Of a stretch of 37,146 nt of DNA, positions 7,628-15,689 are shown piece after piece. This DNA comes from Lachnospiraceae bacterium. GTDB taxonomy: Bacteria; Bacillota; Clostridia; Lachnospirales; Lachnospiraceae. Position numbers and translations under genes: made by a program. The stretch spans positions 1-37,146 of the forward strand of contig JAILLW010000012.1 in NCBI GenBank assembly GCA_024692955.1, read 5' to 3'. How positions within the stretch are numbered: position 1 is the first letter of the stretch; each line of letters begins with the position of its first letter. Below the pieces are notes generated by a model, which saw only the letters and a list, made by a program, of their open reading frames with translations, was not told the origin of the DNA and did not search any database.

Positions 7628-10471
7628 ATGGGCAGAAAGGCATCCGTTGTTTTCAGAATACTGGAAACCTTCACACTCTGTTTGCTTCTGGTGACCGTCA
7701 TCCTGGTCGTCATTGCATTCATCCCCTCCAAGGCCCCCGGCGAGGCCGGTGTCGGAAGCTTCGACTCGGTACCCTTTAATGAAGGCTGGATCGTGGAAGA
7801 GGATGGCGGAGATTTCCCTGTCACACTGCCCGCAAAGCTTGATCTTGCACCCGGAGAAACCGTCATTCTGAGGAATACGCTTCCGGAAACCGTAAGCGAC
7901 GGCATGTCTCTGATGTTCCGTACAAGCATCGAAGATATCTTTATTTCCGTCAACGGTGAACTGAGAGAAAGTTATGCAAGTTCCGGATTTAAAAGGATGG
8001 CCTTCCATCTTCCCAGCGCCTATGTCGTGACTGCGATCGGAGGCGCGGATGCGGGCAAAGCGATCGAGGTAAAGATCACCGTCAAGGATAAGGGCATCCT
8101 CAATGAGGTCCGGCTGAGTTACGGAAACAACGCATGGTTCAGCGTCGTTCGTGAGAATGTCGTCATTACCGTGATCGCTTCCATCGTAGCCATTCTTGGA
8201 CCCGTTACCGTGGTGCTTTATCTCATTTTCAGGAAGATTGCCGTCGGAAAATCCGTCCTTTATCTCGGTTTTCTGATGACCGATATGGGATTATGGTCCC
8301 TCAGCGAGTCGCGGCTCAGGCAGATCGTCTTTTCCCGTCCTTCCATGTCCACCGTCTTCTCCTATTTTTCCATGGAACTTGCCGGTGTGCTCGTCTGCAT
8401 GTTCCTGAATGAGGTTCAGGAGCGGAAGAATTACAAACACTATCTTCTTCTGGAATCCCTGATGTCCCTTCAGATCCTCACAAATATCATACTGGCGCTT
8501 ACAGGCGTTGCGGAACTGTATACGACCATAACCTTTTCCCATATATGGTTCGTATGCGGGATCATACTGATCATCTACAACATCGTGACGGATATCGTAA
8601 GGAAGCAGACCGGGAATTATGCATTTGTCCTCGCGGGGATTGCTTCCTTCGTTCTGTTTGCGATCCTTGAACTGGTCAATTTCTATATCAATCCCTTCCG
8701 GAGCCTGGGTACCTATATCTGCACCGGACTGCTCTTTCTTCTGGTATTCACGCTGATACAGGAGGCATACAGAATCTACCGTTTAAGCCTTGGAAAGGCT
8801 GTATCCGATGCCACGAACAGAGCAAAAAGCGAGTTTCTCGCAAGCATGTCCCATGAGATCCGTACGCCGATCAACGCGGTTCTCGGAATGAACGAGCTTA
8901 TCCTGAAGGAAAGCACGGATCCGGGCATCACGGAATATGCCGAAAACATTGAGACTGCCGGAAACTCTCTTATGGATATCATCAATGATATCCTGGATCT
9001 TTCCAGGATCGAAAGCGGAAAGCTGAGCATCACAAACGCGGATTATGATCCTTCTTTTGTGATAAGCGATGCCTGTACCATGATCGAAAAACGCGCAATG
9101 GAAAAGGGGCTGTCCCTCAGGGTCCATGTGGACAGAGATCTTCCCGTAAGGCTTAAGGGCGATGAAAAAAGGCTTCGTCAGATCCTGATAAACCTGCTTA
9201 CAAATGCCGTCAAATATACCAGGAAAGGCCGCGTGATCCTTACCGTAAATGTCCTTGGAACCGATGCTTCAAAGGCGCATCTCAATATCAGCGTAAAGGA
9301 CACCGGGATCGGGATAAAGCCCGAAGACCGGGATAAGCTCTTTGAATCCTTCACGCGCCTTGAGGACCGGAAAGCCGGAAACGTTGAAGGCACGGGGCTC
9401 GGGCTTTCCATCGCCTCAAGGCTCCTTAAGCTGATGGGAAGCGAGCTTGAGTTTGAAAGTATCTACGGGGAGGGCTCCGATTTTTATTTCGATCTTACCC
9501 AGGAGATCGTGGACGAAACGCCTGTCGGAGATTACAAAAAGCATATCGCGGACCGGCGGGCAAAGAGCAGGCCGGACAGCTATATATACGCTCCCGGCGC
9601 AAGGATCCTCGTGATCGATGACAGGCCGCTTAATCTGGCCGTTGTCAGGGGGTTCCTGAAAAAAAGCGGAATTGTCATAGACGGTGCGTCTTCCGGCGAG
9701 GAGGGCATCCTCCTTATGAAGGAGAATCATTACGATATAGTTTTCTTCGATCACATACTGCCCGGGCTTAACGGGATCGAGACTTACCGGAAATGTCTGG
9801 CAGAAGGGATCCTTGTAAGAGGCTTCCCCGCCGTCATGATGACGGCCAACGCCATCGAAGGAGCGGAAAACGAATACCTTGACGCCGGTTTTGCCGACTA
9901 TATTTCCAAGCCGTTTACATCCGCGGAGCTTTCCATGGTCATCGCGAAATATCTTCCGGAGGATATGGTAAGCTTTCGGAAGGATACTCCTTCTTACACC
10001 GGCGGGAATGCCCCCGTCACTAAAGAGCAGCCCCCGGAAGGCACGGCTTCTGAAGGTAAGACCTCTGAAGGTGCGGTCACCGAAGATCCGGGGACAGCAA
10101 CTCCGGATTTAGAGAACCTTCCCGGGAGCGGTTCCGGCCCCGTTGATGTTTCGGAAGGAATGAAGATCTGCATGAACGATCAGTCCGTGTATCTTGCGGT
10201 CATTGACGAATTTTTCCGGGAACGGAATGACGTAAAGCTGAAAGAGGCTTATGAGAAGAAGGACTGGAAAAAATACAGAGTAGTCGCGCATTCCATAAAA
10301 GGAGGCGCGAATTATACCGGTGCCGCGGCACTCCGGGATCTTGCCCGTGACTGCGATGCCGCCCTGAAGCGAAACGATACGGACTTTATCGAAGAGAATC
10401 ACCTTAAGCTGCTTGCTTTATACGAAGATACGGTGAAGGCTCTTAAGGAGATCCGGGATGCCCTGTCCTGA
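7628..10471 (+). CDS. 7TMR-DISM-type hybrid sensor histidine kinase with receiver and HPt domains
   Basis: Membrane sensor kinase of ~947 residues. The ATG at 7628 follows AAGGAG by about 9 nt; an in-frame ATG at 7610 is an alternative. One N-terminal TM segment is followed by an extracellular beta-rich region (~40-180), then about seven TM helices (~185-395), the 7TMR-DISM arrangement. The HisKA domain has '[11 protein letters not shown]' with phospho-His near 408. The HATPase has an N box near 520 ('[10 protein letters not shown]'), 'DTGIG' and 'GTGLGLS'. The receiver (~655-775) has 'VIDD', phosphoacceptor Asp near 708 ('FFDHILPG') and 'SKPF'. A Pro/Gly/Thr/Ser-rich linker leads to an HPt domain ('AHSIKGGA', His near 888). 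A complete internal His-Asp-His relay is therefore present. The final acceptor may be the divergent NarL-type regulator. The stimulus is unknown. Confidence 0.93.
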   Translation: MGRKASVVFRILETFTLCLLLVTVILVVIAFIPSKAPGEAGVGSFDSVPFNEGWIVEEDGGDFPVTLPAKLDLAPGETVILRNTLPETVSDGMSLMFRTSIEDIFISVNGELRESYASSGFKRMAFHLPSAYVVTAIGGADAGKAIEVKITVKDKGILNEVRLSYGNNAWFSVVRENVVITVIASIVAILGPVTVVLYLIFRKIAVGKSVLYLGFLMTDMGLWSLSESRLRQIVFSRPSMSTVFSYFSMELAGVLVCMFLNEVQERKNYKHYLLLESLMSLQILTNIILALTGVAELYTTITFSHIWFVCGIILIIYNIVTDIVRKQTGNYAFVLAGIASFVLFAILELVNFYINPFRSLGTYICTGLLFLLVFTLIQEAYRIYRLSLGKAVSDATNRAKSEFLASMSHEIRTPINAVLGMNELILKESTDPGITEYAENIETAGNSLMDIINDILDLSRIESGKLSITNADYDPSFVISDACTMIEKRAMEKGLSLRVHVDRDLPVRLKGDEKRLRQILINLLTNAVKYTRKGRVILTVNVLGTDASKAHLNISVKDTGIGIKPEDRDKLFESFTRLEDRKAGNVEGTGLGLSIASRLLKLMGSELEFESIYGEGSDFYFDLTQEIVDETPVGDYKKHIADRRAKSRPDSYIYAPGARILVIDDRPLNLAVVRGFLKKSGIVIDGASSGEEGILLMKENHYDIVFFDHILPGLNGIETYRKCLAEGILVRGFPAVMMTANAIEGAENEYLDAGFADYISKPFTSAELSMVIAKYLPEDMVSFRKDTPSYTGGNAPVTKEQPPEGTASEGKTSEGAVTEDPGTATPDLENLPGSGSGPVDVSEGMKICMNDQSVYLAVIDEFFRERNDVKLKEAYEKKDWKKYRVVAHSIKGGANYTGAAALRDLARDCDAALKRNDTDFIEENHLKLLALYEDTVKALKEIRDALS

Positions 10472-10531
10472 TCCCGATCCTTATCCTCCTTCGGCCTTCG
10501 GTGGAGCGCCGCCCGGCCGGTCATAAAAAAC

Positions 10532-11620
10532 ATGAATGAAGCATCTTCAAGAAAACGCACGATCCTGATCCTTTCCGGCGCCGGCCTCTTTTGGGCAGGC
10601 CTGCTTGGGGTCTGCGTGTTTTTGTTTTTCCGCGGACAGGCGGGTGTGAGAGGGGCGGATTCCGGATCCGCTTCCGATCTTTCCGGTTCTTTCTCCTGTA
10701 AAGCAGAGACCGATCAGGGTCCCGGTACTTCTATCGACTCGTCCGATTCTTCATCCGGCAAAGAAAAAGCCGGTCAGAATCCTGATTCTCCTTCCTCTTT
10801 CTTCGATCCCTCATCCGGCAAAGAAGAACCTGACTCCGGCTCCCGGGAGAATGATCCGCCTGTTTACCTTCATGATGAATCCTCCGCTCCCCGGAAGGAG
10901 CACGCTTCCGACGCCTCCTCCCCCGCCTTCCCGGATTATAAAAGCGCCGGGCTCCTGAACAGCAGGGCAGCCTCTTACGAAAATGAATTCCGGATCTATT
11001 ATCTGGACGGGGTCTCCGACGCGGTCAGAAAGACCGTGGAAGATAAGCTTTCTCTTGTTCCGGATCTGATCCTGGAGAACGTATCGGACAACGGCTTCAT
11101 GTATATCGTGGATCCTTCCGGAGCCCATTCCTTCGGGCATGCCGGAACCACCACTCATCCGGACTGCTATGTGGAAGGAAGATTTCTCGCACTTCCCGAA
11201 AACATCGCCCCGCCCTACGGGGAGATCGCGATCAACGGTGCCGACACGGAAAAGGCCGGCATGGCCGCGATCCATGAAGTCGGACATGCGGTGGACTGGC
11301 TCGTCGGGACCGCCTGCCTGACCTCCGTCGAATTCGAGAACAATACCTATATGTCTCTCGGAGGCGATCCGGAGTGGCAGCGGATCTATGAAGAGGAAGC
11401 TCCCCGTTCGGGCTTTCCCGACCACAACCGCACCACCGCCCTTGAGTATTTTGCAGAGGTCTTCCGTTATGTCTTTGAAGATCCTTCCCGTCTTGAAAAG
11501 GTACCGCAGTCAAGAGCCTATGTGGAAGCGGTTCTCTCCTCTTACTACGGTCTTACTTTCCCTGCTTTTGATTCCGGAGGATATGTCCCCAGTCTTCCCA
11601 AAGTTCCCGCCAAAAACTGA
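10532..11620 (+). CDS. Membrane-anchored zinc metalloprotease, anthrax lethal factor/PPEP-like (ATLF fold)
   Basis: Predicted extracellular, membrane-tethered protease of 362 residues. A TM anchor (~10-33) is followed by a Ser/Asp/Gly/Pro-rich low-complexity linker (~35-140) containing a short repeated 'SSGKE' motif. The C-terminal domain carries the zinc motif HEVGH (H248, E249, H252) within 'AIHEVGHAVDWL'. Downstream is an 'ALEYFAEVFRYVF' helix whose Glu (~305) is the likely third zinc ligand. The pairing of HExxH with 'EYFAE.F..Y' is typical of M34/ATLF proteins such as lethal factor and the Pro-Pro endopeptidases. The gene starts 60 bp after the kinase gene with no clear Shine-Dalgarno, so weak or coupled translation is possible. 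The substrate is unknown; a surface protein such as the nearby LRR protein is only a speculation. Confidence 0.8.
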   Translation: MNEASSRKRTILILSGAGLFWAGLLGVCVFLFFRGQAGVRGADSGSASDLSGSFSCKAETDQGPGTSIDSSDSSSGKEKAGQNPDSPSSFFDPSSGKEEPDSGSRENDPPVYLHDESSAPRKEHASDASSPAFPDYKSAGLLNSRAASYENEFRIYYLDGVSDAVRKTVEDKLSLVPDLILENVSDNGFMYIVDPSGAHSFGHAGTTTHPDCYVEGRFLALPENIAPPYGEIAINGADTEKAGMAAIHEVGHAVDWLVGTACLTSVEFENNTYMSLGGDPEWQRIYEEEAPRSGFPDHNRTTALEYFAEVFRYVFEDPSRLEKVPQSRAYVEAVLSSYYGLTFPAFDSGGYVPSLPKVPAKN

Positions 11621-11641
11621 CACTATCGTCAGAATTTTTTC
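11616..11641. terminator. Bidirectional terminator between convergent genes
   Basis: A CTGAC / GTCAG stem with a 6-nt loop is flanked by an A run on one side and a T run on the other. It overlaps the metalloprotease stop codon and lies about 45 bp past the stop of the convergent carboxypeptidase gene, so it can serve both. The stem is only 5 bp. Confidence 0.6.
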
Positions 11642-11684
11642 AGCCTTCAAAAATCCGGTTATCCGAAAATACCGTCACCTCAGC

Positions 11685-13214
11685 TCAGGAAAGATTTCTG
11701 ATCAGGCGCCTTATCAGTTCTTCGGGATCGGAGGGAGGTTCCTTCTTTGCGGTGCTTTCATTATCCCGAACCTTCCCTTCCTTTACGCACCGGATCCCGT
11801 AGCGGAGGAGGAGTTCCGAGAGCGTCACCCGGACCGAACCGTCTTCCGCACCGTACTCCACGGCGATGATCGTATGCACGCCGTCTTCTTTTTCCACCTC
11901 GCAGGCAGAGACCAGAGAGGCCCCGGAAGCCTTTGTGGTCCCGGTCTTTAGGCCGACCGCTCCTTCCACATTGTAAAGAACCGGATTTACATTGGTCAGC
12001 GTCGTCTGAAGCGCTTCCGAGCGGTATTCCTTCGTGGCTGTGTATTCCTTCACCTGCGGATAGGTCTTTAAAAGATAAGATGAAAGCAGGAACATATCCT
12101 TTGCACTCAGATGATTCTGGATCTTCGAAGTTGCCATATTATCCGAATACATGGGAAGTCCGTGGCAGTTCAGGAACACGGTGGCCTCCGACATCCCGAT
12201 CGAGGAGGCACGCCTGTTCATCCTGACGACAAACTCCTCTTCGCTTCCCGCGATATATTCCGCGAGCGCAAGCGCACATTCATTGCTTGACGGCAGGAGC
12301 ATCCCGTAGATGAGATCGTTCACGCTGACGGTCTGTCCCGCCTTCACCCTGATCACACCGTCCTGCGTATTGGAAAGCGCCTCCGCCCTGTCGGAAAAGG
12401 TCACCGTATCATTGAGTCCGATCTCACCCGAAGATACCGCGTCCATCACGCAAAGGAATGTCATCAGTTTCGTCGTGCTCGCGCAGGGCACCGAAACATT
12501 CTCATGATAGGCGGAAAAAACGGTGCCGGATTCCGCTTCCCCGACGATTGCGGAGCTGATCTCATTATAGAGGCCCTCCCGCCGGAGCTCATCGAGATCG
12601 ATGTGAAGATCCTCCGTACCCGAGCAGAAAAGCACCCCGTCCCTGATCGAAAGATCCGTATCAAGAATCATGGCAAGATCCGTCGGCGAGATAAAGGCAT
12701 CCGGAATGTTTTCCGCATTTCTCCCGAGAAAAGTATAATAGCGGCGTTCATTTCCGTTCACGGTGACCGGATTCACGGTGAGCTTTTCCGTAGAGTACGT
12801 GAGCGGCTCTTCGGAAGGAACAGGGGCCGTGCCATCTTCCGCCGGCTCCCCTTCGCCATCCTCCGGTGCTTCCTCCTTCGGGAAAAACGGGGTTCCTTCT
12901 CCTCCCGAAGCCCTGTAGTCTTTTCCCGTCAGTATGTCGATCTTTCCGTTTGATACGGATACTTCGAACTGTTTTTCCGTTCCGCTTAAGGCCGCTGCCA
13001 TATCCCTTACGGAAACGAACCGGTTGTTCCGGTACTCATAATGGATCGTCCGGACGGTGCCCGCATCCTTCCCCGCGATCCGGACAGGCAGGTCTTCAAG
13101 GATGGTATGTGTCGCCGAAAAAGCGCGCTCTCCCGGGATCATGCCGAAAACGAGAAGAATCGAAAGGAGCATCGCCGCGATCTTTTTAATTCTCTTTTTC
13201 AAAGCGTCTGACAT
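11685..13214 (-). CDS. Serine-type D-alanyl-D-alanine carboxypeptidase (S11/DacF-like) with an N-terminal copper-amine-oxidase-like domain
   Basis: Penicillin-binding D,D-carboxypeptidase of 509 residues that trims the terminal D-Ala of peptidoglycan stem peptides outside the membrane. The start at 13214 has an AAGGAGG about 9 nt upstream and overlaps the upstream gene by 29 nt. A signal peptide or anchor occupies ~6-32 ('LLSILLVFGMIP'). Residues ~35-120 resemble the Cu-amine-oxidase N-terminal fold ('FVSVRDMAAAL'), which often binds cell-wall components. An acidic Pro/Glu linker follows. The catalytic core has SxxK ('STTK', Ser near 246), SxN ('SSN', near 310) and KTG ('LKTGTTKASG', near 421), all intact. 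It is co-transcribed with the preceding membrane protein behind a c-di-GMP riboswitch, so its level probably responds to that messenger. Confidence 0.93.
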   Translation of the reverse strand: MSDALKKRIKKIAAMLLSILLVFGMIPGERAFSATHTILEDLPVRIAGKDAGTVRTIHYEYRNNRFVSVRDMAAALSGTEKQFEVSVSNGKIDILTGKDYRASGGEGTPFFPKEEAPEDGEGEPAEDGTAPVPSEEPLTYSTEKLTVNPVTVNGNERRYYTFLGRNAENIPDAFISPTDLAMILDTDLSIRDGVLFCSGTEDLHIDLDELRREGLYNEISSAIVGEAESGTVFSAYHENVSVPCASTTKLMTFLCVMDAVSSGEIGLNDTVTFSDRAEALSNTQDGVIRVKAGQTVSVNDLIYGMLLPSSNECALALAEYIAGSEEEFVVRMNRRASSIGMSEATVFLNCHGLPMYSDNMATSKIQNHLSAKDMFLLSSYLLKTYPQVKEYTATKEYRSEALQTTLTNVNPVLYNVEGAVGLKTGTTKASGASLVSACEVEKEDGVHTIIAVEYGAEDGSVRVTLSELLLRYGIRCVKEGKVRDNESTAKKEPPSDPEELIRRLIRNLS

Positions 13215-13896
13215 AGACCGCAGCCTCCTTTTTACCGGCTTCCCGGATCGCAAGCATGTTTTCGTCGTAAAGGAGTTCCTCCCCTTTTCCCTCATTCCTG
13301 ATAAGAAGCCCGTCCTCGATCCGCCAGGTTCCCTCCGCTTCGTATTCCGCGGACAGTTCCTCAAAGGAAGGAAGAAGTCCGGGGCCGTATTCCGAAAGAT
13401 ATTCCGGGATCCCCATTCCGAATTCCTCTTCAAAGGCACGATCCGCCTCCTCTTTCGAGAATGTTCCGAGATCTGCCGCGCCGATCCGGAGGATGATCAG
13501 ATTCCGGAGCGCGTCTTCCAGCTGCCCGTACAGGGCTTTCCTCATCTTCTCATAGGAATCCCTGTCCGGATACTGTTCAAAGGTGCCGTCCTCCCTGAAG
13601 CAGAGGATCAGCGCCGGGTCTTCGTACTCCACGGAAAATGCGCCCGTCACCTTTTCGGACATTTTCGCGCCCGAAAGCCAGGCAGATGCCTTTTCCTCCG
13701 CGGACGCGGAAAGAGGGATTCTTCTTTCCCAGATGCCCGCCGGAGTTTTCGCGGCCTTTCCCATCACGTGAAGGATCACGAAAAACACCGAGACTGCCGC
13801 AAGAAGGAGCAGCAGCGTCACCGGAATGACTACGGGAGAGATCTTCTTTTTTCTTTTTCCGGACGGAGGCCCGGGTCTTTTTGCGTATGAATTCAT
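13186..13896 (-). CDS. Single-pass membrane protein of unknown function, first gene after the c-di-GMP riboswitch
   Basis: A 236-residue protein with a short basic cytoplasmic tail (KRKKK), one TM helix (~20-45) and a soluble outer domain with no family I recognise. The outer domain has mixed alpha/beta character: a 'CFREDGTFEQYPD' strand pair, a helical acidic middle, and a C-terminal 'GTWRIEDGLLIRNEG' hairpin reminiscent of lipocalin-like or DUF5640-type small beta proteins (weak resemblance). The Shine-Dalgarno is weak. Its last codons overlap the start of the carboxypeptidase gene, implying translational coupling and perhaps a shared role in the cell wall. The 5' leader holds a riboswitch and terminator. 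Confidence 0.82.
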   Translation of the reverse strand: MNSYAKRPGPPSGKRKKKISPVVIPVTLLLLLAAVSVFFVILHVMGKAAKTPAGIWERRIPLSASAEEKASAWLSGAKMSEKVTGAFSVEYEDPALILCFREDGTFEQYPDRDSYEKMRKALYGQLEDALRNLIILRIGAADLGTFSKEEADRAFEEEFGMGIPEYLSEYGPGLLPSFEELSAEYEAEGTWRIEDGLLIRNEGKGEELLYDENMLAIREAGKKEAAVYVRRFEKEN

Positions 13897-13910
13897 AAGT
13901 ATTTTCAGAC

Positions 13911-13948
13911 AAAAGAAAAGGCACTGTCAGGGATGTGCCGGCAGCGCC
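13911..13948 (-). terminator. Terminator expression platform of the c-di-GMP riboswitch
   Basis: On the minus strand GGCGCTG pairs with CAGTGCC (7 bp with one G-U) around a ~15-nt loop, followed by TTTTCTTTT. It lies between the aptamer and the first gene, ~15 bp before the start codon. That position suits transcriptional control by the aptamer. The switch polarity was not determined. Confidence 0.75.
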
Positions 13949-13956
13949 TAAAAAAT

Positions 13957-14034
13957 TTGCAACCGGCTGACATTTTACAGTCCCTATGGCTTTGCGTCGC
14001 AGGGTTTCCCCTGTTTTGCCCTGAATGAGTTGGT
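13957..14034 (-). ncRNA. Cyclic di-GMP-I (GEMM-I) riboswitch aptamer
   Basis: Reading the minus strand, conserved elements occur in order: AGGGCAAA (14015-14021 and next base), a CAGGG-GAAA-CCCTG tetraloop hairpin (14000-14013), GACGCAAAGCC (13988-13998), ATAGGG, and CAGCCGGTTGC near 13959-13969. This is the GEMM-I core, including the GNRA tetraloop and its receptor strand. By alignment from memory, the position that distinguishes c-di-GMP from cGAMP sensing (G20 of the Vc2 aptamer) is G, favouring c-di-GMP. The P1 closing stem is short (GCAA/TTGC). Confidence 0.82.
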
Positions 14035-14040
14035 AACTAC

Positions 14041-14069
14041 ATTTTACACGAAACGGCTGCCGATTGCAA
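14041..14069 (-). promoter_or_regulatory. Sigma-A promoter of the riboswitch-controlled operon
   Basis: TTGCAA (14064-14069), 17-bp spacer, TAAAAT (14041-14046) on the minus strand. The predicted start near 14034 would place the aptamer at the very 5' end of the transcript. Confidence 0.75.
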
Positions 14070-14104
14070 CGGTTTTTTCAGTTTTAGTTTTTCGTTTTTC
14101 GCTT

Positions 14105-14731
14105 TCAGAATCCGAGATCCTCTCCTACGAGGATCACGTGGATCCGGTCCTTATGCCTCGAAAAACGCGTAATAAGGAACTGACAGCAGATCGTATCCGG
14201 GGATTTGCAGTTCATACAGGAGCCGTTTGCGGAGCAGGGGGTCGAGAGCCCGAAGCGCTGCGCATTCACAGGCGCCGCGATATTTCTCGCGCGCTTCATT
14301 GCCGCGTCCACATCCGGAGCGATCTTATTCATACCGACGATCAGGATCACCTTCTTCGGCCCGTATGCAATGGATGATACCCGGTTGGAATTTCCGTCGA
14401 TGTTTACAAGGACCCCGTCCTCCGTGACCGCGTTTGAACCTGCCAGATAGATATCCGCGGTAAAGGCGAACTCATCAAGCCCCGGATCCCTGTTCTTTTC
14501 CCGGTTCCTGTAATCATAGTTTCCCGCCTCGAGAGCATCCGAGAGTCCGATCTCATTCACGCTCATGCTTCCTCCCCGGGCGATCCTGCTCCCCTCCGGG
14601 ATCAGGGCGAGGGCGGTCTTCAGGGCCTCCTCCTTCGTCTTTGCGTAATAACCGGTCATATTCCGGGATTCCAGCCCCCTGATGACCTTCTGCGCCAGCT
14701 TTTCGTTCCGCTTTACGATGTTTTCATTCAT
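14105..14731 (-). CDS. LUD-domain protein (LutC/YkgG-like lactate utilization family)
   Basis: A cytoplasmic protein of 208 residues. The start at 14731 has an AGGAGG 7 nt upstream. The LUD fold is recognisable from 'ARGGSMSVNEIGL', 'TADIYLAGSNAVTEDG', 'LVNIDGNSNRVSSIAYGPKKVI' and 'VGMNKIAPDVDAAMKRARN'. The C-terminus is Cys-rich ('CSANGSCMNCKSPDTICC'), suggesting metal or Fe-S binding. Stand-alone LUD proteins of this size are frequent in clostridia, and their reaction is not established. The LutA/LutB partners of the lactate oxidation complex are absent. It is the last gene of the AIM24-ExbBD run, 28 bp after DUF445. Confidence 0.88.
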   Translation of the reverse strand: MNENIVKRNEKLAQKVIRGLESRNMTGYYAKTKEEALKTALALIPEGSRIARGGSMSVNEIGLSDALEAGNYDYRNREKNRDPGLDEFAFTADIYLAGSNAVTEDGVLVNIDGNSNRVSSIAYGPKKVILIVGMNKIAPDVDAAMKRARNIAAPVNAQRFGLSTPCSANGSCMNCKSPDTICCQFLITRFSRHKDRIHVILVGEDLGF

Positions 14732-14759
14732 GGCAATCCCTCCTATATCATACATTCCC

Positions 14760-15662
14760 CTAACGGAAAACAAGATTCAGCAGTCCGATCAGAAATCCGA
14801 TCAGCGCCCCAAGGTTCACGATCACGGAAAGCTCCTTTTTCATGACCTTCAGAACCATGCGTTCCAGTTCATCGATGCTCATATCGTCGATCTTCGCGCG
14901 TATGATGTCCGCGATATCGATGGCTTCGATCATCTTTTCCGTCCCCGTCAGCACCAGCTTCCGGTAGGAAGCATAAAACACGGAGCGGAGTTCCTCTTTT
15001 GAGATGTCGAGTTTTTCGCCGAGTTCGATCCCCGAACAGGCCGTAGTCTCATCGATCAGCTTCAGAACCTCCGGCTCGAAAAACTCACTACCCTGTTTTC
15101 CGACTTCCTCCTGAAATCCTTCCGCGATCTCGAGGATCCAGGACCGCAGTTTCTTTTCCTTTAAAAGCATGTGTAGAAGCGGATTTTTCGCGCGGTCACG
15201 CACCGCTTCCACGCACCGGTCCACCACCGGATCCGGGATCTTCGCTTCGGATACCGCGAGGGAGAGCTTTTCCCCCACTGTGACGGACAGTTTCTTTTTC
15301 CGCGCCTCATACTCTTCCTCCGTGGAATCCATAAGGAGCATCACCTCGTCCTTTAAAGGCCGCTCCAGCTGCTGCATGAGCGTATCAAGGATCGTGTTTT
15401 TGCATTCCTCCTCCAGCAGCTTTCCCGCAATGGCTTCCTTCGTGATGAGCGTTTCGGAAACCACCCTTCCGATGGTCTCAGCCAGGCGTTTTTTCCCTTT
15501 CGGGATCGCGCCGGGGGTGAAGGGGAGCCGAAGCCCGAAGATACGCACCTCCCTCTTCGGATAAAAGAGCATTCTTACCGCTATGAAATTGGTAAAGTAG
15601 CCGATCACCGCGCCAAGCAGGGGGCCGATGAGGCAGCTTATGTCAAAAGGCAGTGAGTTCAT
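14760..15662 (-). CDS. DUF445-family membrane protein (YheB-like)
   Basis: A 300-residue protein with the DUF445 signature near the N-terminus: a TM segment with 'GAVIGYFTNFIAVRMLFYP' followed by 'PFTPGAIPKGKKRLAETIG'. The middle is long, charged and helical (~75-265). A second TM segment at the C-terminus (~275-298) gives a hairpin-like membrane topology with a large soluble domain. The function of the family is unknown; a role at the cell envelope is usually assumed. It sits 27 bp downstream of the OB-fold-like protein and 28 bp upstream of the LUD gene, so it is probably co-transcribed with the ExbBD-like genes. Confidence 0.9.
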   Translation of the reverse strand: MNSLPFDISCLIGPLLGAVIGYFTNFIAVRMLFYPKREVRIFGLRLPFTPGAIPKGKKRLAETIGRVVSETLITKEAIAGKLLEEECKNTILDTLMQQLERPLKDEVMLLMDSTEEEYEARKKKLSVTVGEKLSLAVSEAKIPDPVVDRCVEAVRDRAKNPLLHMLLKEKKLRSWILEIAEGFQEEVGKQGSEFFEPEVLKLIDETTACSGIELGEKLDISKEELRSVFYASYRKLVLTGTEKMIEAIDIADIIRAKIDDMSIDELERMVLKVMKKELSVIVNLGALIGFLIGLLNLVFR

Positions 15663-15689
15663 TTCCGGTTCTTTCGGTACTATGATCCG

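Noticed and set aside
11388-11951. A 187-codon plus-strand frame overlapping the metalloprotease 3' end and the carboxypeptidase
   Set aside because: It overlaps two well-supported genes in other frames or strands and crosses their shared terminator.
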